From assembly GCA_016286385.1 (NCBI GenBank), contig JAEESO010000005.1:1-64000 (forward strand): a stretch of 64,000 nt of DNA, written 5' to 3'. The position numbers and the translations under genes are program-made. The notes below the pieces were generated by a model. That model was not told where the DNA came from. It saw nothing but the letters and a program-made list of their open reading frames with translations, and did not search any database. Positions 32,374-43,100 of this stretch are shown here, in pieces. This stretch comes from Bacteroidales bacterium (GTDB taxonomy: Bacteria > Bacteroidota > Bacteroidia > Bacteroidales > UBA932). The stretch's first letter is position 1. Every line of letters starts with the position of its first letter.

Positions 32374-34356
32374 ATGAAATTTTTTGTGACTACACTTCTC
32401 CCGTTACTGATCGCCTCTGCATCATCATTTGCGCAGAATTCCGGCTACGCCCGTTTGGACGGAGACACTCTGCGCATAGGGAACTCGCATATAGAAAGAG
32501 TTTTTGCATGGAACTCCGGAGCCATAAGAACGCTGTGGCTTGAGGATTTGTCCAATGGCCGTATATTGAAATCCACAAACAATTCGCCAGACTTCGTTAT
32601 TTCCGAAGAACAGCCGGAAAACGCCAGTCTGGAAGTTATTACCGCCCCCGCAGGCAAATGGTCCCCGGCCTGTTTTACGGCAAGGATTAACTATAATATC
32701 GGCAGTGTCCGGGTGCGCCGGGAATATCGTTTATATGACGATGTCCCGGCCATTGCCTGTGACACATATATCAAGGGAACTTGGGACATTACGCCTGTAG
32801 AAGCCCCAGTGTTGGACCAGATATGCCTGAAAGGAAGGAACTGGCACTGTACCGTGGTAGAGTTCCATGACCGCACAGATGTCCACAACACGTTATTGGA
32901 AGAGCATAAGTTCATATCATACCATCATGAAAAGGATTGGAATGGAAACTTACTGCTAGCAAGGGATTCCACCACCGGGAATGGGCTCTTCATACTCAAA
33001 GAAGCGCCATGCTCGGATATGCAAGTTGGCCCCGGAGACGCTGACTTCAGGACTAAAAACGGATGGTTCCGGGTTACGCGATTAGGGTTTGAGCCCTCGG
33101 ATATACTTTCTGATGAATGGACCCGTCTCTACGGCTGCGTTATGGGAGTGACCGGAGATGACAGCCTGTCAGAAGCCATGGCGCTCCGTTCTTATCAGAA
33201 GAGTCTGCGACATCAGCCAGATATGATCATGATGAACACCTGGGGAGACCGTAGCCAGGACGGGCGCGTCAGCGAAGCCTTTTGCCTTAAAGAACTGGAC
33301 AAGGCCGCCAGATTGGGCGTTACAATATACCAAATAGATGATGGGTGGCAATTAGGGAAAAGCCCGGCATCGGTAGTTGAAGGCGGTTCCTTTGATGATA
33401 TTTGGAGTCGTGCAGGCTACTGGGATCTTGACCCGGCGAAGTTCCCGCGCGGACTGCAACCCATTGTGGATAAAGCCCGCGCACTTGGAATAGAGATAGG
33501 CCTGTGGTTTAACCCAAGTGTGCAGGACCACATGGCCGATTGGGAGAAGGACGCGGCAGTTCTTACCGGGCTATACCAAAAATACGGCATACGCATCTTC
33601 AAGATCGACGGCCTTGTCATCCCCACAAAGGAAGCCGAAAGGAATCTTCGGAAAATGCTGGACCGTGTCCGCGAAGAGACCGGCGACAAAGTTATCTTCA
33701 ATCTGGATGTTACCAACGGGCGCCGGATGGGATATAACTGGTTTGCAGAATACGGAAACATCTTTTTGGAAAACCGTTACACCGACTGGGGAAATTATTA
33801 CCCGTACAAAACTCTACGCAATCTATGGCAACTGTCGCGATACGTTGCCCCCGAGCGCTTCCAGATTGAATTCCTGAATCCTTGGAGGAACGCCGACAAG
33901 TATCCGGGGAACGATGCATTTGCCCCGGCCAATTACTCCTTTGACTATATTGCAGCCACCACATTTGCCGCTCAGCCACTTGCTTGGATGGAGGCTTCCA
34001 ATCTGCCGGAAGAGGCTTATTCCACGGGACAATTATTGAAGGAGTGGATGGATATAGCTGCAAGCTTCCATTCCGGCACCATCCTTCCTATAGGAGAAGA
34101 GCCCTCCGGCACATCATGGACCGGATTCCAATCAGTCACGGATGCTGGGCATGGCTATCTTATTGTGTACCGGGAAAACACTCCCACAGCAAAGGGCTGC
34201 ATAAAGACCTGGCTGCCGGAAGGAAAGTGCGTTAGGTTCAGGCCTCTACTCGGCAGCGGCAAGCCTTTCCGTGCCAAAGTTGGCCCTGGCGGCACAATTA
34301 ATATTAAACTCAGTGAGCCCAATACCTTTGCTTTGTACGAGTATTCGGTAAGGTAA
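32374..34356 (+). CDS. exported GH36-like alpha-galactosidase-type glycoside hydrolase
   Basis: The 660-aa product starts at the ATG at 32374 (MKFFVTTLLPLLIASASSFA signal); longer frames would cross the promoter. A beta-sandwich N-terminal domain (about 25-250) precedes a TIM barrel (about 270-560) with GVTIYQIDDGWQLGKSPASV, GIEIGLWFNPSVQDHMADWE and GIRIFKIDGLVIPTKEAERN. Asp412 in FKIDG is the expected nucleophile of the GH36 family. A C-terminal beta domain ends ALYEYSV. GH36 enzymes remove terminal alpha-galactose or related sugars from oligosaccharides. The gene is monocistronic, directly behind a LacI-type operator, and ends at the terminator 34368-34390. Confidence 0.82.
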   Translation: MKFFVTTLLPLLIASASSFAQNSGYARLDGDTLRIGNSHIERVFAWNSGAIRTLWLEDLSNGRILKSTNNSPDFVISEEQPENASLEVITAPAGKWSPACFTARINYNIGSVRVRREYRLYDDVPAIACDTYIKGTWDITPVEAPVLDQICLKGRNWHCTVVEFHDRTDVHNTLLEEHKFISYHHEKDWNGNLLLARDSTTGNGLFILKEAPCSDMQVGPGDADFRTKNGWFRVTRLGFEPSDILSDEWTRLYGCVMGVTGDDSLSEAMALRSYQKSLRHQPDMIMMNTWGDRSQDGRVSEAFCLKELDKAARLGVTIYQIDDGWQLGKSPASVVEGGSFDDIWSRAGYWDLDPAKFPRGLQPIVDKARALGIEIGLWFNPSVQDHMADWEKDAAVLTGLYQKYGIRIFKIDGLVIPTKEAERNLRKMLDRVREETGDKVIFNLDVTNGRRMGYNWFAEYGNIFLENRYTDWGNYYPYKTLRNLWQLSRYVAPERFQIEFLNPWRNADKYPGNDAFAPANYSFDYIAATTFAAQPLAWMEASNLPEEAYSTGQLLKEWMDIAASFHSGTILPIGEEPSGTSWTGFQSVTDAGHGYLIVYRENTPTAKGCIKTWLPEGKCVRFRPLLGSGKPFRAKVGPGGTINIKLSEPNTFALYEYSVR

Positions 34357-34367
34357 TACAAATGATT

Positions 34368-34390
34368 GGGGGCCGGCTTAACCGGCCCCC
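34368..34390. terminator. strong bidirectional terminator
   Basis: GGGGGCCGG / CCGGCCCCC (34368-34376 with 34382-34390) is a 9-bp all-GC stem with a 5-nt loop between two convergent genes. It lies 6 bases beyond the last gene of the leftward susC operon and can stop both transcripts. Confidence 0.75.
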
Positions 34391-34396
34391 GATTGA

Positions 34397-35191
34397 TTAG
34401 TCCATTCTGTATTCTACTACTACCGGCCAATGGTCGGAGAGATACTCTACTGAAGAATATGTATCAGTGGGAATTGTATAGGAGGCCACCGACGGGAAAC
34501 CTTTGTAGAACTGAAAGTCTATAGTGGCCACGCTCCCGTTCTCCCAGTCCCAGTCGTTGTAGGTGCGGCCCAGGGCGCCGCCTGTGAATCCTTCGCGGGA
34601 GAAATAGCCATAGGTGCCGTCCTTCCACTCATCGAAGATGGCTTCCCAGTGGGATGTATTCATATCACCCATGAACAGGAGCCATCCGTCACTGGTGGCA
34701 TTGTAGTGGCCATCAATCCAGGTCTTGATGACACCCATCTCAGTTTGGCGCAGGGCAATCACATCATCCGATCCCGGCGTGCTATTGTTTTTTGTCCTAT
34801 AGCTAAGGTGAACGTCCATAACCAGCATCTTCTGGCCTTCGTAGGTGCATTTCATCCAGGTACAGCTGCGGTAGGAGTTCTGGTCGGAAGACTTGGTAGG
34901 CGTGGTAGGTGCGCCGGAAGTGAGCCAGAACGTGCCGGAAGACTGGACGGTGATGTCACTCGTCTTGTAGAGGATTACTTCCGCGGAGTTTTCTCCCCCG
35001 GAAAGCTGTTGCCACCAACTCAGTGAAGTATCGTCGTAGATGGCGGCGTACCCGGCGCAGTTACTTGTAAGGTAACTGCGCTGGTCGCTCTCGCATTCCT
35101 GCATGCAGATAATCTGGGGCTGGCGGTCGTTGATGAACGCCGCCATTCCGCCCCTTCTCGCACTCCAGGCACGATCACCCGTGTCGTCCAT
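34397..35191 (-). pseudogene. endonuclease/exonuclease/phosphatase-family protein lacking its own 5' end
   Basis: From the first ATG (35191) the product is 264 aa with most EEP-fold motifs: QPQIICMQECESD (catalytic Glu), LLFMGDMNTSHWEA (Asp and Asn), and YLSDHWPVVVEY (final Asp-His). The conserved first strand TWNIR, with its Asn, is encoded upstream of that ATG, and there is no signal peptide. The reading frame is open back to the TGA that ends the beta-helix gene (35237-35239) and is in the same frame as that gene. The complete paralogue at 45862-46764 has both signal and TFNVR strand. So this copy is either a truncated remnant, translated by reinitiation, or made as a read-through fusion. 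Only sequence, not expression, can be seen here. Confidence 0.6.
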
Positions 35192-35236
35192 GGCTGACGA
35201 CCGGATATTCCAGGTTATGGCCTGGAGATTATCCCT

Positions 35237-38200
35237 TCATATAGCACCTTCCTGATAAGCGCCAGGCCACCACTCGCCGCTGCCGCGGTTATGGCCAATC
35301 TGATCCTTGTTCAGAACATCCTTTTCTTCCAGCCAGGTCTTGAAACTAGAACTGGCGGAATTGAGCTGCGTGGCAAAGTCAGCTGCGGTGATGGCGGTAT
35401 AGCCACCGGAAAGGGAGCCGTTCCACGACCAGACATGATTGGTGTTGTCCCAGGCTAAATTTCCAAAAGCGGATTTTGACTTGTTTGAAGTGTCACCGGA
35501 AGAAGTATATGTGCAACTTGATGTGCAAGAACTTCCGGCTTGACGGCAGACATTATTGTAACCGGAAGAATTTGCATTGGTGAACCACCAGGAATACTGC
35601 TCGGTTCCCTCCGCAATAATGGCATTGTTGATCATAGAGCATTTTCCGCCGCTCTTCAAGTCCAATATATAAACCAGCTCCTGACCATTGGTCAATGGAG
35701 TCAAGGAAGAAGATGTCCTGGCGGAACCGATGATGGAGCAGTTGCTGATGACACATTCATCCAGAGATTTGGTATCATCGGGTTTGTTGTCACCATTGGC
35801 AGCATTACCGTCGACGTACACCCAGCAGGCATTGTCACCATCGGTAGAGAGTGAGTAGGTGTTGTCATTAATACTGCAATTGTTCATACAGAATTTCTGT
35901 GTCCTCGAAACAAAGATGGTTGTCCCGTACTTGTAGGAACACCAGTTCTCACTGAAAGAGCAGCCGTTCAAATACAGACCGCTGGCAGTACAACCCCACG
36001 AAGAGATTGCTCCGCCTCTTGTTGCATGGTTTCCTTCAAAATAGCAATTGTTGATATAAGACATGCCGTCTGCATAGTAGGCGATGGCACCTCCATAGGC
36101 GCTCTTTACCTCAGATCCGGCGCCATGGGTGTAATTACCGATAAAGGTACAATTATCAAAAGTACTGGGAGTGGCATCGTGTCCGAGACGGATTGCTCCG
36201 GCATGACGTGCGTAGTTGTCATTGTTCGACCCGCTGTAGTTGTTGTAATTGTTTTGGAAAAGAGTATTGCTTACATGCATGTAACCGTTTCCATCACCAT
36301 AACCACTGCCATTTGTGGACTGATAACTTATGGCTGCGCCTGCACCTGATGCAGTGTAATTTCCGGTAAACTCGCACTCATCAATCGTAATCTTGACACC
36401 GTTTTGTCCGGAATCGACACAGAGGGCACCTCCGAATGATTCATTTTCGCCATTGTAATCGTTATGATTACCTGTAAATGTAACACCGGTAAGACTTAAT
36501 GTCGCATTTTTGGCGTTCTCGCACTTGATGGCGCCGCCCCATGATGCACTATTTCCATTACTGGCATAGTTTCTATCGAAAATGGTGCCTACCCCACCGC
36601 TGCGTCCAACCACTATACTTGCGTAGTCCTTGGCCAGGATGGCTCCGCCTCCCTTTCCGTAATTCTCACTGATGGTTCCTCCTTGAATCTGAAGGCGTAC
36701 ATCTCCTTCTGAAGAGCCGGCGATAAAGAAAGCGCCGCCCCACTGGGCATGGTTACCGCTGACTGTGCATCTTGCGAAGTTACAGGTTGCCTTGGAATAC
36801 ACCATGCCTCCGCTGCTGCCAGCCGAGTTACCGGTAATGGTGGCATCCTTCACATTAAGGTAGGCACTTTCGTCATAGAACACGCCACCGTATTTTCCTG
36901 ACGAATTTCCGGAGAACGTTCCGCCATTGACAACAACCGTACCCGTCCCGGCAATGCCGATAGCTCCGCCGTTGTTGGCGGCCGTGTTGTTTGTAAAGGT
37001 GCAGTTGTTAAGATTGCATGTACCATTGTTGTGCTGGAGGGCGCCATAATCACCACCTTGAGCGACGTTATTATTGAATGTGCAATCCTCAAAGGTGCAT
37101 GTGAAAGTATGGGAACCGCTGTCGCGAAGACGGACAGCTCCGCAATAGTTAGTGGCCACGTTGCTGTCAAAAACGCAGCTCGTCATATTCAGGTTGGCGT
37201 GATCGTTATATATGGCTGGAGCCGTATAGGCAGTATTGCCGGAGAACGTCACGCGCGTAGCGTTAAGGGTACCATTGGACAGCACGATGCCAGCGCCGCT
37301 GAAGGAGTCACTAGTATCGTTCTCATTGTTACTTACAACGCAGTCAACCATGTTGATAGTAACACCACTTCCTGAACTTTGCAAGGCGCCACGCTTGTCA
37401 CCGGACACACTGTTGCCAGTGATGTTGATCCCGTCCAGAGTCAACGTCAGCTTGCCGGAAAGGATAAGTGAGGAACTTCCTGCCGTTGCGGTAAAGTCCG
37501 TGGGATTGCCGGCAATGTTTCGAGCCCCGGTAGAGGCATTGTAACCTCCTTTAAATGTTATGGCAATGGGATCCTCCTTATCGAATGACAGATTCGGATT
37601 ACTACTGAAATCATAAGTTCCTGCTCCGAGATGGAAGGTAGCACCGTCGATGGATGCAAGTTTTGCTGCATCAATCTGGTCATCTGTACCGGCGAGAGTC
37701 AACTTCTTCCACATCTGCTCCGCGCTCATGGCATTATCCCAGTTCATTCCACTACCGTTTCCGGCGCCGCTGACAGTGACATAATAATTGCCCTTGGTTT
37801 CCACCTCACCCATCTGGTAGTTGGTGTTTACGGCAGTGGTAATATTACGGTTAAGGTAATGGACACCGGTAACATCATCACCCTTCTTGTAAGACATCTT
37901 AAAGCCTTTGGCGTGGGTGACACCGGGAGCTATGGCAATGTAATAAGTGCCGGCTCCGCTGGATGTTGTTGTTGTAATGCTTGAGGCTCCGCTCTCGATT
38001 GTTGTAGGTGCGGGGGTTGCACCAGAACAGTCAATTGAGAGAATTCCGGCAAGAATGCTGCCATCTACACTCTCCACTACCACGCTGGTAACATCTGTGC
38101 CTGCGGGAAGAGTAAAGCTGATAAAGGCCGTTACATTCTTGAATTGCAGTTTGTTGCCGGAAGCCACTTTGGCAACGGCAACGTTTCCGCTGCCAAAATC

Positions 38201-38593
38201 ACCTTCCCTGGATGCAGGAATACTGATCTTTACGGTAGACCCGCTGACAGAAGAGCACCTCTCTGCAGGATATACTGCATATGTAGGAGTGGTTCCGCTG
38301 GGTATATATCCATTAAATTCGGCCTCTGCAGTACCTTGTCCATCCACAAGATTAAAAGGATCAGAAATAGAGCCGTCGCTGCTGATAACTGCAATATTAT
38401 CACCATCGGCCCATAAGGTATGTCCATCCGAAATGGTTGTCTTCGTACGCTCACTGGAAGCAGTAAGCGTGACCTGTTTCATTCCTTCCGGGGCAATTCC
38501 GTCTCCATCCCGTCCAAAATCCTCTTCTTTCTGACAGGACATGGTTGCAGCAAAACAAAGCGTAATAAACAAAGCGCTGTAAATCTTTTTCAT
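35237..38593 (-). CDS. surface lipoprotein with fimbrillin-like domain and right-handed beta-helix (1118 aa)
   Basis: The signal MKKIYSALFITLCFAATMSC ends at Cys20 and is followed by QKEED, an acidic surface-export signal of the Bacteroidota type. A fimbrillin-like domain (about 30-260; TKTTISDGHTLWADGDNIAV) leads into a long right-handed beta-helix (about 270-1000). It is built from polymorphic units with GGAI/GGAL and F-x-x-N, such as NNGGAIGIAG, FTNNTAANNGGA and FEGNHATRGGAISSWG. These resemble the Chlamydia-type PMP repeats and bind or cleave polysaccharides in other proteins. The C-terminal stretch ends WWPGAYQEGAI. It is a paralogue of the protein at 40150-43197. Its TGA is followed in frame by the nuclease-like gene. 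Confidence 0.85.
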   Translation of the reverse strand: MKKIYSALFITLCFAATMSCQKEEDFGRDGDGIAPEGMKQVTLTASSERTKTTISDGHTLWADGDNIAVISSDGSISDPFNLVDGQGTAEAEFNGYIPSGTTPTYAVYPAERCSSVSGSTVKISIPASREGDFGSGNVAVAKVASGNKLQFKNVTAFISFTLPAGTDVTSVVVESVDGSILAGILSIDCSGATPAPTTIESGASSITTTTSSGAGTYYIAIAPGVTHAKGFKMSYKKGDDVTGVHYLNRNITTAVNTNYQMGEVETKGNYYVTVSGAGNGSGMNWDNAMSAEQMWKKLTLAGTDDQIDAAKLASIDGATFHLGAGTYDFSSNPNLSFDKEDPIAITFKGGYNASTGARNIAGNPTDFTATAGSSSLILSGKLTLTLDGINITGNSVSGDKRGALQSSGSGVTINMVDCVVSNNENDTSDSFSGAGIVLSNGTLNATRVTFSGNTAYTAPAIYNDHANLNMTSCVFDSNVATNYCGAVRLRDSGSHTFTCTFEDCTFNNNVAQGGDYGALQHNNGTCNLNNCTFTNNTAANNGGAIGIAGTGTVVVNGGTFSGNSSGKYGGVFYDESAYLNVKDATITGNSAGSSGGMVYSKATCNFARCTVSGNHAQWGGAFFIAGSSEGDVRLQIQGGTISENYGKGGGAILAKDYASIVVGRSGGVGTIFDRNYASNGNSASWGGAIKCENAKNATLSLTGVTFTGNHNDYNGENESFGGALCVDSGQNGVKITIDECEFTGNYTASGAGAAISYQSTNGSGYGDGNGYMHVSNTLFQNNYNNYSGSNNDNYARHAGAIRLGHDATPSTFDNCTFIGNYTHGAGSEVKSAYGGAIAYYADGMSYINNCYFEGNHATRGGAISSWGCTASGLYLNGCSFSENWCSYKYGTTIFVSRTQKFCMNNCSINDNTYSLSTDGDNACWVYVDGNAANGDNKPDDTKSLDECVISNCSIIGSARTSSSLTPLTNGQELVYILDLKSGGKCSMINNAIIAEGTEQYSWWFTNANSSGYNNVCRQAGSSCTSSCTYTSSGDTSNKSKSAFGNLAWDNTNHVWSWNGSLSGGYTAITAADFATQLNSASSSFKTWLEEKDVLNKDQIGHNRGSGEWWPGAYQEGAI

Positions 38594-38608
38594 TGTCAGG
38601 TCCTCCTC

Positions 38609-38791
38609 TTATTCAATAACTGACCCTGCCTCCCAGAGACTGGTTGACGAATAATCTTCTGCCTGAACGGCAGACTCGCTTGCAAAGATGACAAGCAAAG
38701 TATTGCTTGCACAAATAAGTTGTTCCTGCGACAAATCAATTTGCCGGACCTCGGGAGACTCATATGTCATCCCTAAATGTTTTCTGTCCAT
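38609..38791 (-). CDS. small peptide between GH39 and beta-helix genes (60 aa)
   Basis: A 60-codon frame starts 9 bases after the GH39 stop and ends 15 bases before the beta-helix gene. The product runs MDRKHLGMTYESPEVRQIDL and then SQEQLICASNTLLVIF, ending LWEAGSVIE. It has no signal peptide. The pattern YESPEVRQIDL...CAS resembles short Bacteroidales peptides of the form Y-x-(A/S)-P-x-(V/I)-x-x-(I/V), with a Cys-Ala-Ser or similar site, found beside surface-protein genes. Its function is unknown. Spacing fitted to the operon and acidic, Ser-rich C terminus make it likely to be real. A precursor that is cleaved near the CAS is conceivable but unproven. Confidence 0.6.
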   Translation of the reverse strand: MDRKHLGMTYESPEVRQIDLSQEQLICASNTLLVIFASESAVQAEDYSSTSLWEAGSVIE

Positions 38792-38800
38792 AGTGTATTC

Positions 38801-40150
38801 TTATTTATTTTTATTTGGTTTCAGATAAAGAAGAGAGATTGCGTTTGATTCCATCGCAATTGTACCACTTGGTTCAATTGTATAGTCCATGCCCTTGCTG
38901 TCAGTTAGCCGTATTTCTGCTATATGGTATCCCTCCGGGACACTTATAGTAACCTCGCGGGTAGTATTATGACTATCGTCATCATGGTATCTGGCCAATA
39001 AAAGCCGTAATTCCCCGTCTTCTGATTTTGCGGCGCAGGTGTATATATTGTCTGTACTACAAGAACTCTCCACCTGAGTACCGCATTCGGTAAGCTCCGC
39101 CCAATAATACAGAGCCCAGTAAGGCGGACGGATGTCATATATGAACGGAGCCCACGGTCCGCACCATGAGGTGTTGGGCCTCAGGTCATAGTACATGAGC
39201 ATGTCCAGCGGAGCTTTCTGGCACTCGCACATCACCGCTGCAATGAAAGCAGCAGCCTTTACCGTGGGACGCATCCTGCGGCTGTAATGGAAAGGAGCCT
39301 CGCTCCAGCTTCGGTTGTAGTTCCATTCGTTAAGGATGGATTCCGTATTTGTGAATCCCCGTTGGTCCAGCATATCACGTATGATGCGCACATCCTCAGT
39401 GATGCGCGCAGGCTTGCGGTGATACATATGATGGGAGAAGAAGTCAAGTGGGGCCCCCTTCTCCTTTACGTAATCCAGGAATGGCGGGCCGTATTTCCGC
39501 GGATTGGCAAAGGCCGGACCACCTATCTTCAAGCCGGGGAAGCATTTCTTTAGATGCTTGGCAGCAGTAATGTACAAATCGTAAAACTGGTGCTGAGTTC
39601 CGCCCCAGGTACGAGGGTCGGTCTTCCAACGGTCATCTGGGTCGTCGAGGTCGGGTTCATTCCATATCTCCCAGTATTCAATATCCATGTGATAACCGTT
39701 GGCCCAGCCTTCATTATAGTGACGAATGATATGCTCACATATCTTCGCCCACTTTTTATAGTTCTTAGGCGGGTATATTCCGTATTTCTTTGTCTGATGT
39801 TCTATGCTCTGACCAAGGCGGTAAAATGGTTTTGTGCCGGCCTTGAGCATATCCAGGAGCACAACATCACTATTGGTGAAGTCGTAGGACTTTGAGGAAT
39901 TCACGTTTGCAGAGAAATCCGGGAACACTTCGCTGATGTCTATACAGTGACCGCCGTATTCGGTACCCAGTGCCGTATCGTGGGTGCGCGCATAAGGAAT
40001 GCGGAGTTCCCGGTATGAGTCCATGTTCGTATCCAACGGTCCGTTATTCCCCGCATTCATGGGTTTTATCGGCCCAACAACGGCGGCGGGGTCAATCCCC
40101 ACCACCGTCTGGGCAATAATAAACAAAGATAGAATGGCAGACTTGAACAT
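38801..40150 (-). CDS. exported GH39-type glycoside hydrolase
   Basis: The 449-aa product starts at the ATG at 40150 (MFKSAILSLFIIAQTVVG signal), which overlaps the stop of the upstream beta-helix gene (TGATG). The (beta/alpha)8 barrel has the acid/base Glu165 in YWEIWNEPDLDD and the nucleophile Glu275 in ESILNEWNYNRSW, the spacing expected of clan-A enzymes. GH39 members are beta-xylosidases, alpha-iduronidases and related exo-enzymes acting on beta-linked or uronic sugars. A small beta domain with ITVSVPEGYHIAEIRL-type strands closes the protein. The place within the susC operon supports a role on the imported glycan. Confidence 0.85.
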   Translation of the reverse strand: MFKSAILSLFIIAQTVVGIDPAAVVGPIKPMNAGNNGPLDTNMDSYRELRIPYARTHDTALGTEYGGHCIDISEVFPDFSANVNSSKSYDFTNSDVVLLDMLKAGTKPFYRLGQSIEHQTKKYGIYPPKNYKKWAKICEHIIRHYNEGWANGYHMDIEYWEIWNEPDLDDPDDRWKTDPRTWGGTQHQFYDLYITAAKHLKKCFPGLKIGGPAFANPRKYGPPFLDYVKEKGAPLDFFSHHMYHRKPARITEDVRIIRDMLDQRGFTNTESILNEWNYNRSWSEAPFHYSRRMRPTVKAAAFIAAVMCECQKAPLDMLMYYDLRPNTSWCGPWAPFIYDIRPPYWALYYWAELTECGTQVESSCSTDNIYTCAAKSEDGELRLLLARYHDDDSHNTTREVTISVPEGYHIAEIRLTDSKGMDYTIEPSGTIAMESNAISLLYLKPNKNK

Positions 40151-43100
40151 CACTTCTGGTATGCACCCGGCCACCAGCCGCTATCTCCACGGCTGTTTCC
40201 GAGCTGGTCCTTGTTAAGCACTCCCTTTTCTTCCAGCCAGTTCTTGAAATCGGGACTTCCTGAATTAACCGCCGAAGCATAGTTTGCGGCGGAGATGGCA
40301 GTAAAACCACCGGTAAGGGTACCGTTCCACGTCCATGCATGGTCCGTTGAGTTCCAGTCAAGGCCACCGAAATCCGACACCGCCTTGCCGGGAGTATCGC
40401 CAGAGCCCGTGTAAGAGCCACCGGTATTGCCCTTGCTGGAATACACGTTGTTGTATCCAATAATATCCACACCATTTGACCACCAGGCATATTGTTCCGT
40501 ACCGGCTGCAAGTATGGCATTATTGACAAGATAAGCTTTCTTGCCGCTCTTCATGTTATAGATGTACAGCAGTTCCTGATTCTGCATAGGAGTAAGAGCC
40601 GAAGTGGTCCTGGCGGAACCGAACATTGAGCAGTTACTCACGACGCATCCTTCGAGAACCTTTCCAGAGTCGCCGCCAACATAAACCCAATTTCCTTCAT
40701 CTTCTCCGCCGGAAAGAGTATAGGTATTATCAGCGAAACTGCAGTTGTTCATATAGAAATACTTAGATTTCTCGAAGTAAATTGTAGTACCATTCTTGTA
40801 TGAAATCCAGTTTCCGCTGAACGAACAGCCGTTCATGAATAATCCGCTCACGCTGCAGTTCCAAACGGAGATGGCGCCGCCGCGGGTGGCACTGTTATTC
40901 TCAAAATGGCAATTGTTAAGGTAAATCATGCCGTCGGCATAGCAGGTGAGGGCGCCTCCGTAAGTGCTCTTTACCTCTGTACTCGCCGTCATAGTGCTGT
41001 TGTTCGCAAACACGCAATTGTCGAAGTAACTGGGGGTAGCGTCATGTCCCAAGCGCACTGCGCCAGCGTGTCTTCCGTAATTGTCATTGTTGTCGCCGTT
41101 GTATTCGTTGTAGTTTCCTTCGAAGCGGGTGTTGCTCACCTTCATCCAACCAGATCCGGTACCTGAAGACTGATAGGATAACGCAGCTCCTCCTCCAGAC
41201 ATGGTGTGATTGCCGGAGAAAAGGCAGTCATCTATGGTTACGTGAGAATCATGTTGGTCGTAGCCGATAGAAACTGCTCCGCCGAAAGCCTCGTTTTCTC
41301 CATTGTATAAAGTGTAATTACCGTCGAATGTGGTACCGGTGATGGTGAGGTCACCGTTGCCCTCATGGCGTATTGCTCCTCCGAAATTACCGGATTTAAT
41401 GAGATAGTTTTCCTTGAAGATGGCATCCTTTATGATGACATTCGCATTATCCCCTTCAAGGATACAGCCACCACCCTTGGCATAGTTCTCCTTATATACG
41501 CCACCTTCTATCTCAAGTGTAGATGAGCCAACTGCGTTGAGCGCGCCACCCCAGTCGGCAGTGTTCTGTGCTACGGTACAGTTCACAAGTTTCACATAGC
41601 CGGAGTTCTGCACACGCAGCGCACCGCCTCTTCTTGTGGGGATGCTGTTCTTTAGAATGGAGCAGTCGGTCATGGTAAGTCTGCCGCCCAGGACGGCTAT
41701 TGCGCCGCCGTCGGGTTTTTGTCCCTCAAGTTTGGAAACAGTGTTGCCTTCTATGGTACTGCCATCAACAGTACAAACGGCATCTTCATGGTCCAGATAA
41801 AGCGCGCTTCCCGGCCAGGTGCCGTCATTGTCATGCATGTTGCAATCCTTGAGCGCTGCGCTACCCTTTATGAGAAGGGTTGCCGCATAGGACCCCCTGT
41901 TGCCGGAGAATTCGCAATTATTGAAGGATATGACGGTTCCTTCATCGGCATAGATGCAACCGGAGGTCTTGTATTCTCCTTCGTCGGTCTTATTCACGCA
42001 ATCCGTGAATTTACAATCAGTGAAACTTGCATTCGCCTCTTCGTTTATAAGGATTGCCGGATGTCTTGATTGTTTGGCGAGGCTCTTTGTGAAGCTTATA
42101 CCCTTGAAGGATAACTTGGCGTTTGCGCCGATATTGAGAAGCCTGTGAGTTTCACCTCCGGTTATGACAGTCTCAGAACCTTCGAAACTAACTTCAACCG
42201 GTGCGCCGGCACCAGGGAACGCCACCAGAAGCGAATCCTGAAAATCCCAGGTGCCTTCTCCCATATGAATGGTGGCTCCTCTGAGGGCTTCGGTCTTGGC
42301 CGCAATTCCATCTTCATCTTCCGGCATTGTAAGCAGCGCCTTGAGTCCTGCGAGGTCCATAGCATTAGCAGCATTGATGCCAGTCTTATTTCCTGCGCCA
42401 TCGAGCGTGGCAAAGTATTCTCCCGTTACGCCGAATTCGCCGAAACTATGTATTACCGAAGCCTCAGTCACAAACGTTTTGTCCATGTAGTAAGAACCCT
42501 TGAGGCCAGATTCGTCGTAATATTTGAGAAGAAGGCCTTTCTCGTGGGTAACACCGGCAAGCACGGCTATGAATACATCGCCGGCCGGGAACCCATCAGA
42601 AGTGATTTCCACGGTTGCGGGGCCGTCCGGAGAAAGTGTCACCACAGGACTCCCGGAACCCAGATCCACGTCCATTGAGCCCACAAGGGCATTGCCTGCG
42701 GGGCTCTCTACCACGATACGCTTATAGCCCGCAGCGGGGAGAGAAATCTTGAGGAAAGAGTTCAGGTTTTGAAAAGCGAAAACCTTACCTGCCGCCTTCG
42801 CCATGGCGATATGACCAGCTCCGAAAGTTCCATTCTGGCTGCCTGGAAGCGTTATGCTGATGTGTCCGGCCGATGGCATTGAAGAGGCCAGACCTTCGGG
42901 ATAAACGGCATAGTAATCCACTCCGTCAGGGACGGAGGCCTGGTATGTGGCCTGAGATGAGCCTTCGCCGTACTTGATGTTTGCCACTACGCTCTGGCCC
43001 ACGCCGTAGAAGATCTTGATGGCATCACCCGCCGACCATACGGTATGGCCATCAGCGAGCTCCGTCTTTGTTTGGGCGGCAGTAGCGAGGAATTCCACCA

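Noticed and set aside
34397..35191. Secreted DNase toxin or effector
   Set aside because: The protein has no signal of its own, the EEP fold covers many phosphatases and lipid hydrolases, and the frame looks 5'-truncated. A toxin role has no support.
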